This document shows positions 8,255 to 16,781 of a stretch of DNA of 64,000 bases, piece by piece (position 1 is the stretch's first letter; every line of letters starts with the position of its first letter). Where the stretch lies: NCBI RefSeq assembly GCF_026236535.1, contig NZ_JAHTMW010000001.1:310001-374000 (forward strand), in the 5' to 3' direction. Made by a program: the position numbers and the translations under genes. The notes under the pieces are model-generated. The model made no database searches. It saw only the letters and a program-made list of their open reading frames with translations, and was not told the origin of the DNA. This DNA comes from Streptomyces sp. SKN60. Its GTDB lineage: Bacteria; Actinomycetota; Actinomycetes; Streptomycetales; Streptomycetaceae.

Positions 8255-8290
8255 GGTCCTGTCCCTTCCGGCCTTGGCCCGGGGCGTATC

Positions 8291-8303
8291 TGACGGACCG
8301 TCA
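8291..8303. promoter_or_regulatory. Palindrome TGACGG-A-CCGTCA upstream of acyl-CoA dehydrogenase
   Basis: A perfect 13-base palindrome in the promoter region of the minus-strand dehydrogenase, three bases from a second palindrome. The form is typical of TetR-family operators. The cognate regulator is not identified in this window. Confidence 0.5.
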
Positions 8304-8306
8304 AGA

Positions 8307-8320
8307 TAGAACAGGTTCTA
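8307..8320. promoter_or_regulatory. KstR-like operator TAGAACAGGTTCTA
   Basis: A perfect inverted repeat (TAGAAC-AG-GTTCTA) that fits TNNAACNNGTTNNA, the consensus I recall for the mycobacterial cholesterol-catabolism repressor KstR. It lies about 55-65 bases upstream of the dehydrogenase start, whereas the other neighbour (paaE) only ends nearby, so the site most likely controls the dehydrogenase. Confidence 0.6.
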
Positions 8321-8336
8321 CCGGAAGGGAATGGCC

Positions 8337-8372
8337 GGGTGTGTGCCCCGGTCGTGACCGGGGCACACACCC
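8337..8372 (-). terminator. Terminator hairpin after paaE
   Basis: A perfect 17-base-pair stem (8337-8353 with 8356-8372) with a minimal loop, located just past the paaE stop codon. It has no U-tract, as is common in Streptomyces. It should end the paaABCDE transcript. Confidence 0.75.
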
Positions 8373-8379
8373 ACGTGGT

Positions 8380-9480
8380 TCAGCGGTCGAAGTCGAGCTC
8401 GACCTCGGGGGTGGCCGGGTGGGACTGGCAGGCCAGGACGTAGCCGGCGTCGGTCTCCTCGGGTTCGAGGGCGAAGTTGCGGTCCATCCGCACCTCGCCG
8501 GTGACGAGGAAGGCGCGGCAGGTGCCGCAGACGCCGCCCTTGCAGGCGTACGGGGCGTCCGCCCGGGCGCGCAGCACCGTGTCGAGCAGCGTCTCGCCCT
8601 GCTGGACGGGCCAGTTGCCGGAGCGGCCGTGGAGGGTGGCGGTCAGCGTGGCGTGGGCGGGGGCGTCGGCCGCGGGCGCCGGGGCGGGGGCGGAGCCGTC
8701 GTCGACGTGGAAGATCTCCTGGTGGATGCGGGTGCGGCTGACGCCGAGGCCGTGCAGGGCGCGCTCGGCGTTCTGCACCAGGCCGAAGGGGCCGCACAGG
8801 AACCAGCCGTCGATGGCGGTGACCGGCAGGAGCGCGGGCAGCAGGGCGGTGAGCCGGTCCTCGTCGAGGCGTCCGGAGGGGAGGCCGGCCTGCTGCTCCT
8901 CGCGGGAGAGCACGGTGATCAGCTGGAACCGGTCGGGGAACCGGTCCTTGAGGTCGGCCACCTCGTCGAGGAACATCGTGGTGGACGCGGTGCGGTCGCT
9001 GCGGACCAGGCAGAACCGGGCCTCGGGTTCGCGGGCGAGCAGGGTCGCGGCCATGGAGAGGACCGGGGTGATGCCGCTGCCGCCGACGACGGCCGCGAAG
9101 TGTCCGGGGCGCGGTTCGAGGACGAAGCGGCCCATGGGTTCCATGACCTCGACGATGTCGCCGACGGCGAGTTCCTTGAGGGCGTAGGTGGAGAATTCGC
9201 CGCCGTCGACGAGGCGGATGCCGACGCGCAGCACGGGGGTCTCCCCCTGGGCGGCGGCGGGGGCGCAGATCGAGTAGGTGCGGCGGATCTCCTCGCCGGC
9301 GGGGCCGGTGCGGCGCAGCGCGAGGTGCTGGCCGGGGGCGTGGCGGTAGGCCTCGTGCAGCTCCGCCGGGACGGCGAAGGTGACGGCGACGGAGTCGTCG
9401 GTGAGCCGCTCGACCTCGCTCACGCGGAGCGGATGGAACCCGGCCCGTCCGGCGGCGCCGGTGGAGGCGGAGGTGGCCAT
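8380..9480 (-). CDS. paaE: 1,2-phenylacetyl-CoA epoxidase reductase, PaaE
   Basis: 366 residues: the electron-transfer subunit that passes electrons from NADPH to the PaaABC(D) epoxidase. The N-terminal ferredoxin-NADP reductase-like FAD domain has the block RRTYSICAP. An NAD(P)-binding domain follows (VVGGSGITPVLSMAATLL). The C-terminal plant-type [2Fe-2S] ferredoxin domain has the spacing CKGGVCGTC and a later Cys in YVLACQSHP. Its start codon directly abuts the paaD stop with no gap, so it is the last gene of a coupled five-gene operon, closed by a strong hairpin. Confidence 0.95.
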   Translation of the reverse strand: MATSASTGAAGRAGFHPLRVSEVERLTDDSVAVTFAVPAELHEAYRHAPGQHLALRRTGPAGEEIRRTYSICAPAAAQGETPVLRVGIRLVDGGEFSTYALKELAVGDIVEVMEPMGRFVLEPRPGHFAAVVGGSGITPVLSMAATLLAREPEARFCLVRSDRTASTTMFLDEVADLKDRFPDRFQLITVLSREEQQAGLPSGRLDEDRLTALLPALLPVTAIDGWFLCGPFGLVQNAERALHGLGVSRTRIHQEIFHVDDGSAPAPAPAADAPAHATLTATLHGRSGNWPVQQGETLLDTVLRARADAPYACKGGVCGTCRAFLVTGEVRMDRNFALEPEETDAGYVLACQSHPATPEVELDFDR

Positions 9481-9996
9481 CTACAACTCCTTGAAGTGGT
9501 CGAACGGTTCGCGGCAGGCGGCGCAGCGGCGCAGTGCCTTGCACGCGGTGGAGGAGAAGCGGCTGAGGAGTTCGGTGTCGGTGGAGCCGCAGTGGGGGCA
9601 GCGGATCGCGAGGGTGAGTGGTATCGGTCCGCCGGCCGGGCCCTGGGGGCGGGGCGGGGCGATGCCGAACTCGGCGAGTTTGCGGCGTCCTTCGTCCGTG
9701 ATGTCGTCGGTCGACCAGGCGGGGCTGAGGACGGTGACGACGCTGACGTCGGGCACGCCGTGTTCGTGGAGGGCGTGTTCGATGTCGGCGGACATGGCCT
9801 CGATGGCGGGGCAGCCGGTGTAGGTCGGGGTGAGTTCGACCTCGACGCGGCCGGGGCCGTGGACGTGGACGCCGCGCAGGATGCCGAGTTCGGCGAGGCT
9901 GAGGACGGGCAGCTCGGGGTCGGGGACGGCGCCGGCGATCCGGGCCAGTTCCGCTTCGAGTGCGGTCGGGGCCGTGCCCGGTGCGGTGGTCACCAT
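9481..9996 (-). CDS. paaD: Phenylacetyl-CoA epoxidase maturation protein, PaaD
   Basis: 171 residues. An N-terminal MIP18/DUF59 domain contains DPELPVLSLAELGIL and the conserved Cys in TPTYTGCPAIEAM. The C-terminal zinc-ribbon-like domain has CPHCGSTDTEL and CAACREPF (two CxxC pairs). PaaD is thought to help assemble the metal or Fe-S centres of the epoxidase system. The ATG at 9996 overlaps the paaC stop by 7 bases (ATGGTGA). A longer open frame upstream is only the shadow of paaC. Confidence 0.93.
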   Translation of the reverse strand: MVTTAPGTAPTALEAELARIAGAVPDPELPVLSLAELGILRGVHVHGPGRVEVELTPTYTGCPAIEAMSADIEHALHEHGVPDVSVVTVLSPAWSTDDITDEGRRKLAEFGIAPPRPQGPAGGPIPLTLAIRCPHCGSTDTELLSRFSSTACKALRRCAACREPFDHFKEL

Positions 9997-10745
9997 GACG
10001 CCCCCGGGTGGCTGCGGTGCAGGTGCTGCATCTCGGCGAGCATGCGGCCGAAGGACTCGGTGTGCAGGCCCTGGCGGCCGGCGCCGGCGCTCCAGGCGCC
10101 GGTGCGCGGCCCGGCGGGGACGGTGAGGCCGGCCTTGCCGAGGACGGCGGTCACGGAGTCGAGCCAGGCGCTGTCCATGGCGGCGGTGTCGGTGCCGAGG
10201 CCGTCGAGGGGCTGGAACAGTTCGCCGGTGTAGCGCCACAGCGCGTCGCAGGCGGTCTGCATGCGCCGGTGGCTCTCCTCGGTGCCGTCGCCGAGGCGGA
10301 GCGTCCAGTGCTCGGCGTGGTCCTGGTGGTAGGCGACTTCCTTGACGGCCTTGGCGGCGAGCCCGGCGAAGGGGCCGTCGCCGGCGGCCAGCTGCCCGTA
10401 CAGGAGGCGCTGGTAGGTGGAGAAGTACAGCTGGCGGGAGATGGTGTGGGCGAAGTCGCCGTTGGGCTGTTCGACGAGCTGGCAGTTGCGGAAGGCGCGT
10501 TCCTCGCGGAGGTAGGCCAGTTCGTCCTCGTCCCCGACGAGGGAGAGCAGGACGCGGGCCTGGCCGAGGAGGTCGAGCGCGATGTTGGCGAGGGCGACCT
10601 CTTCTTCGAGGACGGGGGCGCTGCCCGCCCACTCCCCCAGGCGCTGGGCGAGGACGAGGGCGTCGTCGCCGAGGGCGAGGGCGGCGGCGGGCACCGACCC
10701 GGTGGGGACGGCAGCGGCGGCGGTGGGGGTGGTCGGGCCGGTCAC
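9990..10745 (-). CDS. paaC: Phenylacetyl-CoA epoxidase subunit PaaC
   Basis: 251 residues, a ferritin-like helical bundle that pairs structurally with PaaA. Conserved segments are LGEWAGSAPVLEEEVALANI, LGQARVLL and the helix VKEVAYHQDHAEHWTLRLG. PaaC is the non-catalytic partner of the diiron subunit in the ring-epoxidising complex. The GTG start at 10745 overlaps the paaB stop (GTGA), which fits translational coupling. The first 25 residues are Ala/Thr/Pro-rich and probably flexible. Confidence 0.94.
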   Translation of the reverse strand: MTGPTTPTAAAAVPTGSVPAAALALGDDALVLAQRLGEWAGSAPVLEEEVALANIALDLLGQARVLLSLVGDEDELAYLREERAFRNCQLVEQPNGDFAHTISRQLYFSTYQRLLYGQLAAGDGPFAGLAAKAVKEVAYHQDHAEHWTLRLGDGTEESHRRMQTACDALWRYTGELFQPLDGLGTDTAAMDSAWLDSVTAVLGKAGLTVPAGPRTGAWSAGAGRQGLHTESFGRMLAEMQHLHRSHPGASW

Positions 10746-11029
10746 AGGTGCTTCACCCCGTCCGGGATCTCGTAGAAGGTGGGGTGCCGGTAGGGCTTGT
10801 CCGCGGCCGGTTCGAAGAAGGGGTCCTTCTCGTCGGGCGAGGAGGCGGTGACGGCGGCGGAGGGCACGACCCAGATCGACACGCCTTCCATGCGGCGGGT
10901 GTAGAGGTCGCGCGCGTTGCGCAGGGCCATCTCGGCGTCGGGTGCGTGGAGGCTGCCGGCGTGGGTGTGGGACAGTCCGCGGCGCGAGCGCACGAACACC
11001 TCCCACAGCGGCCATCCGTCGGTGGTCAT
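10742..11029 (-). CDS. paaB: Phenylacetyl-CoA epoxidase subunit PaaB
   Basis: 95 residues, the usual PaaB size. Typical features are the start [20 protein letters not shown], then [19 protein letters not shown] and WVVPSAAV. PaaB bridges PaaAC heterodimers into the larger oligomer of the epoxidase. Its ATG overlaps the paaA stop as ATGA, and its own stop overlaps the paaC start as GTGA. Confidence 0.95.
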   Translation of the reverse strand: MTTDGWPLWEVFVRSRRGLSHTHAGSLHAPDAEMALRNARDLYTRRMEGVSIWVVPSAAVTASSPDEKDPFFEPAADKPYRHPTFYEIPDGVKHL

Positions 11030-12069
11030 GCCCGTGCCTCCCCGTCCGTGTGCGGTCCGGCGTCGGTGCCGGTGTGGTGCGTGTCGTCCCGGCCGGTGGC
11101 CGGGCGGTGCTTCGCGGCGTAGGCCGCGGCGGCGTCCCTGACCCAGGCGCCGTCCTCGTGGGCCTGGCGGCGCTTGGTCAGCCGCTGCTCGTTGCAGGGG
11201 CCGTTGCCCTTCAGGACGTTCCAGAACTCGTCCCAGTCGATGGGGCCGAAGTCGTAGTGCCCGCGCTCCTCGTTCCACTTCAGGTCGGGGTCGGGGAGGG
11301 TGAGGCCGAGGGACTCGGCCTGCGGGGCGGCGATGTCTACGAAGCGCTGGCGCAGCTCGTCGTTGGAGTGGCGCTTGATCTTCCAGGCCATCGCCTGCGC
11401 GGAGTGGGTGGACTCGTCGTCCGGCGGGCCGAACATCATCAGCGACGGCCACCACCAGCGGTCCACCGCGTCCTGGGCCATGGCGTGCTGGGCCTCGGTG
11501 CCGCGGGAGAGGGCGAGTAGCGCCTCGTACCCCTGGCGCTGGTGGAAGGACTCCTCCTTGCACACGCGGACCATGGCCCGCGCGTACGGCCCGTAGGAGC
11601 AGCGGCACAGGGGGACCTGGTTGGTGATGGCGGCGCCGTCCACGAGCCAGCCGATGGCGCCGACGTCGGCCCAGGTCAGCGTCGGGTAGTTGAAGATCGA
11701 CGAGTACTTCTGGCGGCCGCTGTGGAGCTTGTCGAGGAGCTCGTCGCGGCTGGTGCCGAGGGTCTCGGCCGCGCTGTACAGGTACAGGCCGTGGCCGGCC
11801 TCGTCCTGGACCTTGGCCATGAGGATCGCCTTGCGGCGCAGCGAGGGCGCGCGGGTGATCCAGTTGGCCTCGGGCTGCATGCCGATGATCTCGGAGTGGG
11901 CGTGCTGGGCGATCTGGCGCACCAGGCCGGCCCGGTAGGCGTCGGGCATCCAGTCGCGCGGCTCGATGCGCTCGTCGGCGGCCACGGCGGCGTCGAACAC
12001 CGCTTCGAGGGCGGCCTGGCTCGCCGTCGCACCTTCCGGCGCTGTCGTCTCTGCCGTACCTGTGGTCAT
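11026..12069 (-). CDS. paaA: Phenylacetyl-CoA epoxidase catalytic subunit PaaA
   Basis: 347 residues: the diiron oxygenase that converts phenylacetyl-CoA to its ring-1,2-epoxide. Metal-ligand helices are visible in [18 protein letters not shown] and [13 protein letters not shown], each with an ExxH motif. [20 protein letters not shown] and the C-terminal [19 protein letters not shown] are family signatures. It is the first gene of paaABCDE; the promoter region of about 110 bases to the divergent DUF5819 gene holds one copy of the PaaR-type operator. The last 30 residues are a Thr/Asp/His-rich tail beyond the usual end. Confidence 0.96.
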   Translation of the reverse strand: MTTGTAETTAPEGATASQAALEAVFDAAVAADERIEPRDWMPDAYRAGLVRQIAQHAHSEIIGMQPEANWITRAPSLRRKAILMAKVQDEAGHGLYLYSAAETLGTSRDELLDKLHSGRQKYSSIFNYPTLTWADVGAIGWLVDGAAITNQVPLCRCSYGPYARAMVRVCKEESFHQRQGYEALLALSRGTEAQHAMAQDAVDRWWWPSLMMFGPPDDESTHSAQAMAWKIKRHSNDELRQRFVDIAAPQAESLGLTLPDPDLKWNEERGHYDFGPIDWDEFWNVLKGNGPCNEQRLTKRRQAHEDGAWVRDAAAAYAAKHRPATGRDDTHHTGTDAGPHTDGEARA

Positions 12070-12080
12070 CGAAACCCCTA

Positions 12081-12098
12081 CCGACCGATCGTTCGGTT
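12081..12098. promoter_or_regulatory. PaaR-type operator 1 (before paaA)
   Basis: On the minus strand this reads AACCGAACGATCGGTCGG, identical over 18 bases to the site between paaN and paaH. It contains ACCG-NN-CG-NN-CGGT, the core I recall for the Corynebacterium glutamicum TetR-family regulator PaaR. It ends about 12 bases upstream of the paaA start, a repressing position. Confidence 0.8.
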
Positions 12099-12142
12099 GA
12101 ATGACTTCAATGGTCGTTCGGCGGCCCGTATGGTGTCAACCC

Positions 12143-12151
12143 TGTGGATAA
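12143..12151 (-). promoter_or_regulatory. DnaA-box sequence TTATCCACA
   Basis: An exact match to the classical E. coli DnaA box on the minus strand, in the paaA/DUF5819 intergenic region about 30 bases before the DUF5819 start. A function in replication control or titration is only inferred. Confidence 0.4.
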
Positions 12152-12180
12152 CTGCTGAGGCCGAGCGGGAGCGGGGCGCG

Positions 12181-12948
12181 ATGGACTCGTACGACGTCGG
12201 GGGCGGGAACGGGCCCGGACCGGAGGGCTCGCCCGAACGGGTGGCCGAACGTCTGGCCGAACCGTTGGCCGAGGCGGACCGGACCCCCGGGCCCGGGGCG
12301 CCGCAGCCCGGGATCGCGGGGCTCTCGACGCCGTACCAGGTGGTCGCGGCCGTCGCCCTCGCCGTCGTCGGCGTCTTCGCCTGCGTCCACCTCGCGATGG
12401 TGTTCCTGCACGTCGCGCCGTCGAACACGCTGACCAAGCAGCACGGCGAGGCGGTCGACGACTGGGTCTACCCCGAGTTCGAGCAGAACTGGAAGCTCTT
12501 CGCCCCCAACCCGCTCCAGCAGAACATGTCCGTGCAGGTCAGGGCCGAGGTCGTGGGCGCCGGCGGCAAGCGCACCACCACCGGCTGGACCGACCTCACC
12601 GCGTACGACATCGACGGGGTCCGCGGCACTCTGCTGCCCAGCCACACCCGGCAGAACGAGCTGCGCCGGGCCTGGGACTTCTACCTCAACTCGCACACCG
12701 ACGACCACCGCCCCAACGGCATGCGCGGCGAGCTCTCCGAGCAGTACGTCCGCCGCATCGTCATGCAGCGCCTCGACGAGCGGGCGCTCGGCGGCACCGT
12801 CGACCGGATCCAGCTGCGCACCGTGACCCGGCCGGTCCCGGCCGCCGCCTGGAGCACCGAGAAGATCGACACCCGGCCCGTCGACCGCAGCTACCCCTGG
12901 TGGTCCGTCACCGCCGCCGACCGCCCCGGGACGGAGGCGACCCGATGA
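12181..12948 (+). CDS. DUF5819 family membrane-anchored protein
   Basis: 255 residues: a cytoplasmic acidic/Pro-rich leader (about 55 residues), one membrane helix (about 57-82, VVAAVALAVVGVFACVHL) and an exported C-terminal domain. The family block EFEQNWKLFAPNPLQQNM and WTDLTAYDIDGVRG are typical of DUF5819, which regularly precedes an HTTM-domain gene in actinomycetes. The start of the next gene overlaps as ATGA, so the two are coupled. Start: ATG 12181 with a weak G-rich SD; ATG 12130 would extend it by 17 residues. No enzymatic motif is seen. Confidence 0.85.
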   Translation: MDSYDVGGGNGPGPEGSPERVAERLAEPLAEADRTPGPGAPQPGIAGLSTPYQVVAAVALAVVGVFACVHLAMVFLHVAPSNTLTKQHGEAVDDWVYPEFEQNWKLFAPNPLQQNMSVQVRAEVVGAGGKRTTTGWTDLTAYDIDGVRGTLLPSHTRQNELRRAWDFYLNSHTDDHRPNGMRGELSEQYVRRIVMQRLDERALGGTVDRIQLRTVTRPVPAAAWSTEKIDTRPVDRSYPWWSVTAADRPGTEATR

Positions 12949-14231
12949 CCGAGACCTCCCGCCCCACCTCCGGGACCCCCACCCCGGAGGCCCCCGGCAC
13001 CCCCAGTCCGGAGGCCCCTGGCATCCCCGCCACCCGGCGCCGGATCCCCTTCGAGCGGCGGCTCGCGGCCGCCGCGCAGACGGTCACCAGCCGGTCGCTC
13101 GGCCCCTACCAGAGCGCGATCGTCCGCATCGGCTTCTCCTTCACCTGGCTGCTCTTCCTGCTCCGCGAATGGCCCCACCGGCTGGAGCTGTACGGCCCCG
13201 ACGGCCCCTGGTCGTGGGAGATGGGCCGGCAGATGATCGCCGACAACCGCTCCTTCACCGTGCTCATGTGGTCCGACGGGCGCCTCTGGTTCGAGATCGT
13301 CTACGGGCTCGCCGTGCTCTCCGCCGTTCTGCTGCTCCTCGGCTGGCGCACCCGGGCCGTGTCCGTCGTCTTCATGGCCGGTGTGCTGTCCCTGCAGAAC
13401 CGGTCCATCTTCATGGGCGACGGCGGCGACAACGTCGTCCACCTCATGGCGATCTACCTCGTCCTCACCCGCTGCGCGCAGGTCTGGTCCCTGGACGCCC
13501 GCCGCGCCGCCCGCGGCCGCGCCCCGGGCGACGGGCCCGTCGGACCGCTGCTGTGGACGGTCCTCGGCGGCTTCCTGCTCGCCGCCACCTGGTTCTCCGA
13601 CGTCACCGGCGAGTGGTGGCTCCTGGTGCTGCTGTGGGTGCTGTGGCTCGGCAACGCCCTGTGGTGGCTGGTCTGCCGCTTCGCCCCCGGAGAGCCGCGC
13701 ACCCTGCTCGACGTCCTCGCAAACCTGGCGCACAACGCCACCCTCGCCGTGATGATGGCGGAGGTCTGCCTCGTCTACGCCACGGCCGGCTGGTACAAGG
13801 TGCAGGGCTCGCGCTGGCAGGACGGCACCGCGCTCTACTTCCCGCTCCAGCTCGACTACTTCTCCCCCTGGCCCGCCCTCTCCCACCTCCTGGGCGCGAG
13901 CGGGGTGATGGTGCTGCTGCTCACCTACGGCACCGTGATCGTGCAGGTCGCGTTCCCGTTCACGCTCTTCAACCGCAAGGTCAAGAACGTGCTCCTGGTC
14001 GCGATGATGCTGGAGCACGCAGGCATCGCCCTGCTCCTCGGGCTGCCGTTCTTCTCGCTGGCGATGATCGCCGCGGACTCCGTGTTCCTGCCCACCGCGT
14101 TCCTGCTGTGGCTGGGCGCGCGCGCCGCCCGGGGCCGGGACCGGCTGACCGGCCGGCCGCGGGCCGGGGCCGCGCTGCCCGGACAGAGCCGTTCGGGTGA
14201 CGAGGCCGGCACCCGTACCCTCGTCGGGTGA
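12945..14231 (+). CDS. HTTM-domain multipass membrane protein
   Basis: 428 residues with a Pro/Thr-rich cytoplasmic N-terminus (about 30 residues) and around eight to nine hydrophobic helices. HTTM features include the first helix region YQSAIVRIGFSFTWLLFLL and the extracytoplasmic ATAGWYKVQGSRWQDGTALY. HTTM is the membrane domain shared with vitamin-K-dependent gamma-carboxylases, but the catalytic C-terminal part of the carboxylase is missing, so carboxylation should not be assumed. It overlaps the DUF5819 stop (ATGA) and the methyltransferase start (GTGA). The constant pairing with DUF5819 suggests a membrane complex. Confidence 0.88.
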   Translation: MTETSRPTSGTPTPEAPGTPSPEAPGIPATRRRIPFERRLAAAAQTVTSRSLGPYQSAIVRIGFSFTWLLFLLREWPHRLELYGPDGPWSWEMGRQMIADNRSFTVLMWSDGRLWFEIVYGLAVLSAVLLLLGWRTRAVSVVFMAGVLSLQNRSIFMGDGGDNVVHLMAIYLVLTRCAQVWSLDARRAARGRAPGDGPVGPLLWTVLGGFLLAATWFSDVTGEWWLLVLLWVLWLGNALWWLVCRFAPGEPRTLLDVLANLAHNATLAVMMAEVCLVYATAGWYKVQGSRWQDGTALYFPLQLDYFSPWPALSHLLGASGVMVLLLTYGTVIVQVAFPFTLFNRKVKNVLLVAMMLEHAGIALLLGLPFFSLAMIAADSVFLPTAFLLWLGARAARGRDRLTGRPRAGAALPGQSRSGDEAGTRTLVG

Positions 14232-14911
14232 GCACCACCGAAGAACAGCCCGCGCCGGCCCCGGGCGCCGAGCCCCTCCAGTACGACGAGGGGTACGGCA
14301 CCGAGATCGGCGTCGGCCCGCACCCGCGGCCGTGGCCGGACGACCCGCGCTACGACCGCGAGCTGCTGGCCGGCGGCGACCGGCGCAATGTCGTCGACCC
14401 CTACCGCTACTGGACGCGCGAGGCGATCGTCGCGGACCTCGACACCCGCCGCCACGACTTCCACGTGGCGGTGGAGAACTGGGGCCACGACTTCAACATC
14501 GGATCGGTGGTGCGGACCGCCAACGCCTTCCTGGCCAAGGAGATCCACATCGTCGGGCGGCGCCGCTGGAACCGGCGCGGCGCCATGGTCACCGACCGCT
14601 ACCAGCACGTCCGGCACCACCCGGACACCCGGTCGCTGACCGCCTGGGCCGCGGCCGAGGACCTGCCGATCATCGGCATCGACAACCTGCCAGGCGCGGT
14701 GCCGCTGGAGCGGACCGTGCTGCCGCGCCGCTGTGTGCTGCTGTTCGGGCAGGAGGGCCCGGGCCTCACCGAGGAGGCCCGCGCCCACGCCGCCATGGTC
14801 TGCTCGATCGCCCAGTTCGGCTCGACCCGGTCGATCAACGCCGGGGCCGCCGCGGCCATCGCCATGCACGCCTGGATCCAGCGCTACGCCGACGTGCCGG
14901 CCCCCGAGTAG
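14228..14911 (+). CDS. SpoU/TrmH-family RNA 2'-O-methyltransferase
   Basis: 227 residues. The SPOUT fold is recognisable from the three motifs: motif 1 NWGHDFNIGSVVRTANAF, motif 2 VLLFGQEGPGLTEEA and motif 3 IAQFGSTRSINAGAAAAIAMH, which form the knotted SAM site. A 2'-O-methyl transfer to tRNA or rRNA is expected; the target nucleotide cannot be read from sequence. The N-terminal 60 residues are a Tyr/Pro/Asp-rich extension. The GTG start overlaps the HTTM stop by 4 bases, an unexpected partner for an RNA enzyme. Confidence 0.9.
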   Translation: MSTTEEQPAPAPGAEPLQYDEGYGTEIGVGPHPRPWPDDPRYDRELLAGGDRRNVVDPYRYWTREAIVADLDTRRHDFHVAVENWGHDFNIGSVVRTANAFLAKEIHIVGRRRWNRRGAMVTDRYQHVRHHPDTRSLTAWAAAEDLPIIGIDNLPGAVPLERTVLPRRCVLLFGQEGPGLTEEARAHAAMVCSIAQFGSTRSINAGAAAAIAMHAWIQRYADVPAPE

Positions 14912-14922
14912 GGACCGGCACG

Positions 14923-14953
14923 GCCGGGCGCCGGGGCAGGTCGGGCGCCCGGC
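14923..14953. terminator. Convergent terminator hairpin (methyltransferase / paaN)
   Basis: A ten-base-pair stem GCCGGGCGCC/GGCGCCCGGC (14923-14932 with 14944-14953) lies in the 48-base gap between convergent genes. Confidence 0.6.
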
Positions 14954-14959
14954 TCAGGC

Positions 14960-16657
14960 TCAGGCCTGGCGGCGGACCTCCACCACCCGGAAGCGGTTGG
15001 AGACGAAGGCGCCGTCGCACAGCGCCGCGTTCGCCGCCGGGTTGCCGCCCGAGCCGTGGAAGTCGGAGAACGCGGCCGTCTGGTTCACATAGACCCCGCC
15101 CGTCAGGTTCAGCGACAGCTGCGCCGACTCCTCCAGGCAGACCTCCTCCACGGCCCGCTCGGTGTCCGCCGACGTCGTGTACGCGCCGACCGTCATCGCG
15201 CCCTTCTCGCGCACCGTACGCCGCAGCAGCTCCAGCGCGTCGGCCGTCGAGTCCACCGACACCGCGAACGAGACCGGGCCGAAGCACTCCGAGAAGTACG
15301 CCGCCTCCGCGTCCGGCTTCGAGCCGTCCAGCTTCACGATCACCGGGGTGCGCACCACGGCGTCCGGGAACTCAGGGTTCGCCACCTCGCGGGAGGCCAG
15401 CGCCACCTCGCCCAGACCGGCTGCCGCCTCCAGGCGCGCCTTCACGTCCGGGTTGACCAGGGCGCCGAGCAGCGCGTTCGCCCGGGCGTCGTCGCCGAGC
15501 AGACCGCCGACCGCGCCCGCGAGGTCGGCGACCACCTCGTCGTACGACTTCGGGCCCTGGTCGGTGGTGATGCCGTCGCGGGGGATCAGCAGGTTCTGCG
15601 GGGTGGTGCACATCTGGCCGCTGTACAGGGACAGCGAGAAGGCCAGGTTGGAGAGCATCCCCTTGTAGTCGTCGGTGGAGTCGACGACGACGGTGTTGAC
15701 GCCGGCCTTCTCCGTGTAGACCTGCGCCTGGCGGGCGTTGGTCTCCAGCCAGTCGCCGAAGGCGGTCGAGCCGGTGTAGTCGATGATCCGGATCTCCGGG
15801 CGGACGGCCAGGGTCTTCGCGATGCCCTCGCCCGGGGCCTCGACGGCCAGCGCCACCAGGTTCGGGTCGAAACCGGCCTCGGCGAGGACCTCGCGGGCGA
15901 CCTTGACGGTCAGCGCCAGCGGCAGCACCGCGCGCGGGTGCGGCTTGACCAGGACCGGGTTGCCGGTGGCCAGGGAGGCGAACAGGCCCGGATACCCGTT
16001 CCACGTCGGGAAGGTGTTGCAGCCGATGACCAGGGCGATGCCGCGGCCGACCGGGGTGAACTCCTTGCTGAGCTCCAGCGGGTCCCGCTTGCCCTGCGGC
16101 TTGGACCAGGCGGCGCGGCCTGCCGGGGTGCGGGTCTGCTCCTCGAACGCGTACGCCACGGCCTCCAGGCCGCGGTCCTGCGCGTGCGGGCCGCCGGCCT
16201 GGAACGCCATCATGAAGGCCTGGCCGCTGGTGTGCATGACCGCGTGGGCGAACTCGTGGGTGCGGGCGGAGATCCGGGCGAGGATCTCCAGGCACACCAG
16301 GGCGCGGGTCTCGGCGCCGGCGTCGCGCCAGGCGCCCATCCCGGCGCGCATCGCCGGAAGGAGCACGTCGATGTCGGCGTGCGGATACTCGATGCCGAGC
16401 GCCGGACCGTACGGCGAGGTCTCGGCGCCGGTCCAGCCGTCGGTGCCGGGCTGGTCGAGCTCGAAGCGCTGGCCGAGCAGCTCCTGGTGGGCCGCGAGGC
16501 CCGCGGCGGCGTCCAGCGAGCCGTTTTCCCCATAGGCCTTCGGGTGCTCCGGGTACGGGGACCAGTAGGCGCGGGTGCGGATGGTGGCGAGGGCCTGATC
16601 GAGCGTGGACCGGTGCTTCTCGGCCAGACGGTCGGTGGTCAGCTGAGCGGTGGCCAT
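14960..16657 (-). CDS. paaN: Phenylacetic acid degradation aldehyde dehydrogenase, PaaN
   Basis: 565 residues, the size expected for the PaaN family. The aldehyde-dehydrogenase core shows VIGCNTFPTWNGYPGLFASL (nucleotide-binding region), IIDYTGSTAFGDWLETNA and the catalytic Cys in LYSGQMCTTPQNLLIP. PaaN/PaaZ-type dehydrogenases oxidise the semialdehyde made after ring opening; here no hydratase domain is fused, so ring opening must come from another protein. The start ATG at 16657 is divergent from paaH and shares an intergenic PaaR-type operator. Confidence 0.93.
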   Translation of the reverse strand: MATAQLTTDRLAEKHRSTLDQALATIRTRAYWSPYPEHPKAYGENGSLDAAAGLAAHQELLGQRFELDQPGTDGWTGAETSPYGPALGIEYPHADIDVLLPAMRAGMGAWRDAGAETRALVCLEILARISARTHEFAHAVMHTSGQAFMMAFQAGGPHAQDRGLEAVAYAFEEQTRTPAGRAAWSKPQGKRDPLELSKEFTPVGRGIALVIGCNTFPTWNGYPGLFASLATGNPVLVKPHPRAVLPLALTVKVAREVLAEAGFDPNLVALAVEAPGEGIAKTLAVRPEIRIIDYTGSTAFGDWLETNARQAQVYTEKAGVNTVVVDSTDDYKGMLSNLAFSLSLYSGQMCTTPQNLLIPRDGITTDQGPKSYDEVVADLAGAVGGLLGDDARANALLGALVNPDVKARLEAAAGLGEVALASREVANPEFPDAVVRTPVIVKLDGSKPDAEAAYFSECFGPVSFAVSVDSTADALELLRRTVREKGAMTVGAYTTSADTERAVEEVCLEESAQLSLNLTGGVYVNQTAAFSDFHGSGGNPAANAALCDGAFVSNRFRVVEVRRQA

Positions 16658-16711
16658 GGGTGGACCAACTCCTCGTCGAGCTGGGCAGGGAGACGCGTAC
16701 GGAGTTAGAGT

Positions 16712-16729
16712 AACCGAACGATCGGTCGG
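16712..16729. promoter_or_regulatory. PaaR-type operator 2 (paaN/paaH divergent promoter)
   Basis: AACCGAACGATCGGTCGG, identical over 18 bases to the site before paaA, lies midway between the divergent starts of paaN (16657) and paaH (16782). It could repress both genes, and paaR with paaH, giving autoregulation. Confidence 0.8.
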
Positions 16730-16781
16730 GACAAGGGGGTCCGGCGATCCTGTGGAAAACCCATCGGGGAGGATCACTCCT

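Noticed and set aside
12945..14231. Vitamin-K-dependent gamma-carboxylase
   Set aside because: Only the HTTM membrane part is present; the carboxylase catalytic region is missing.
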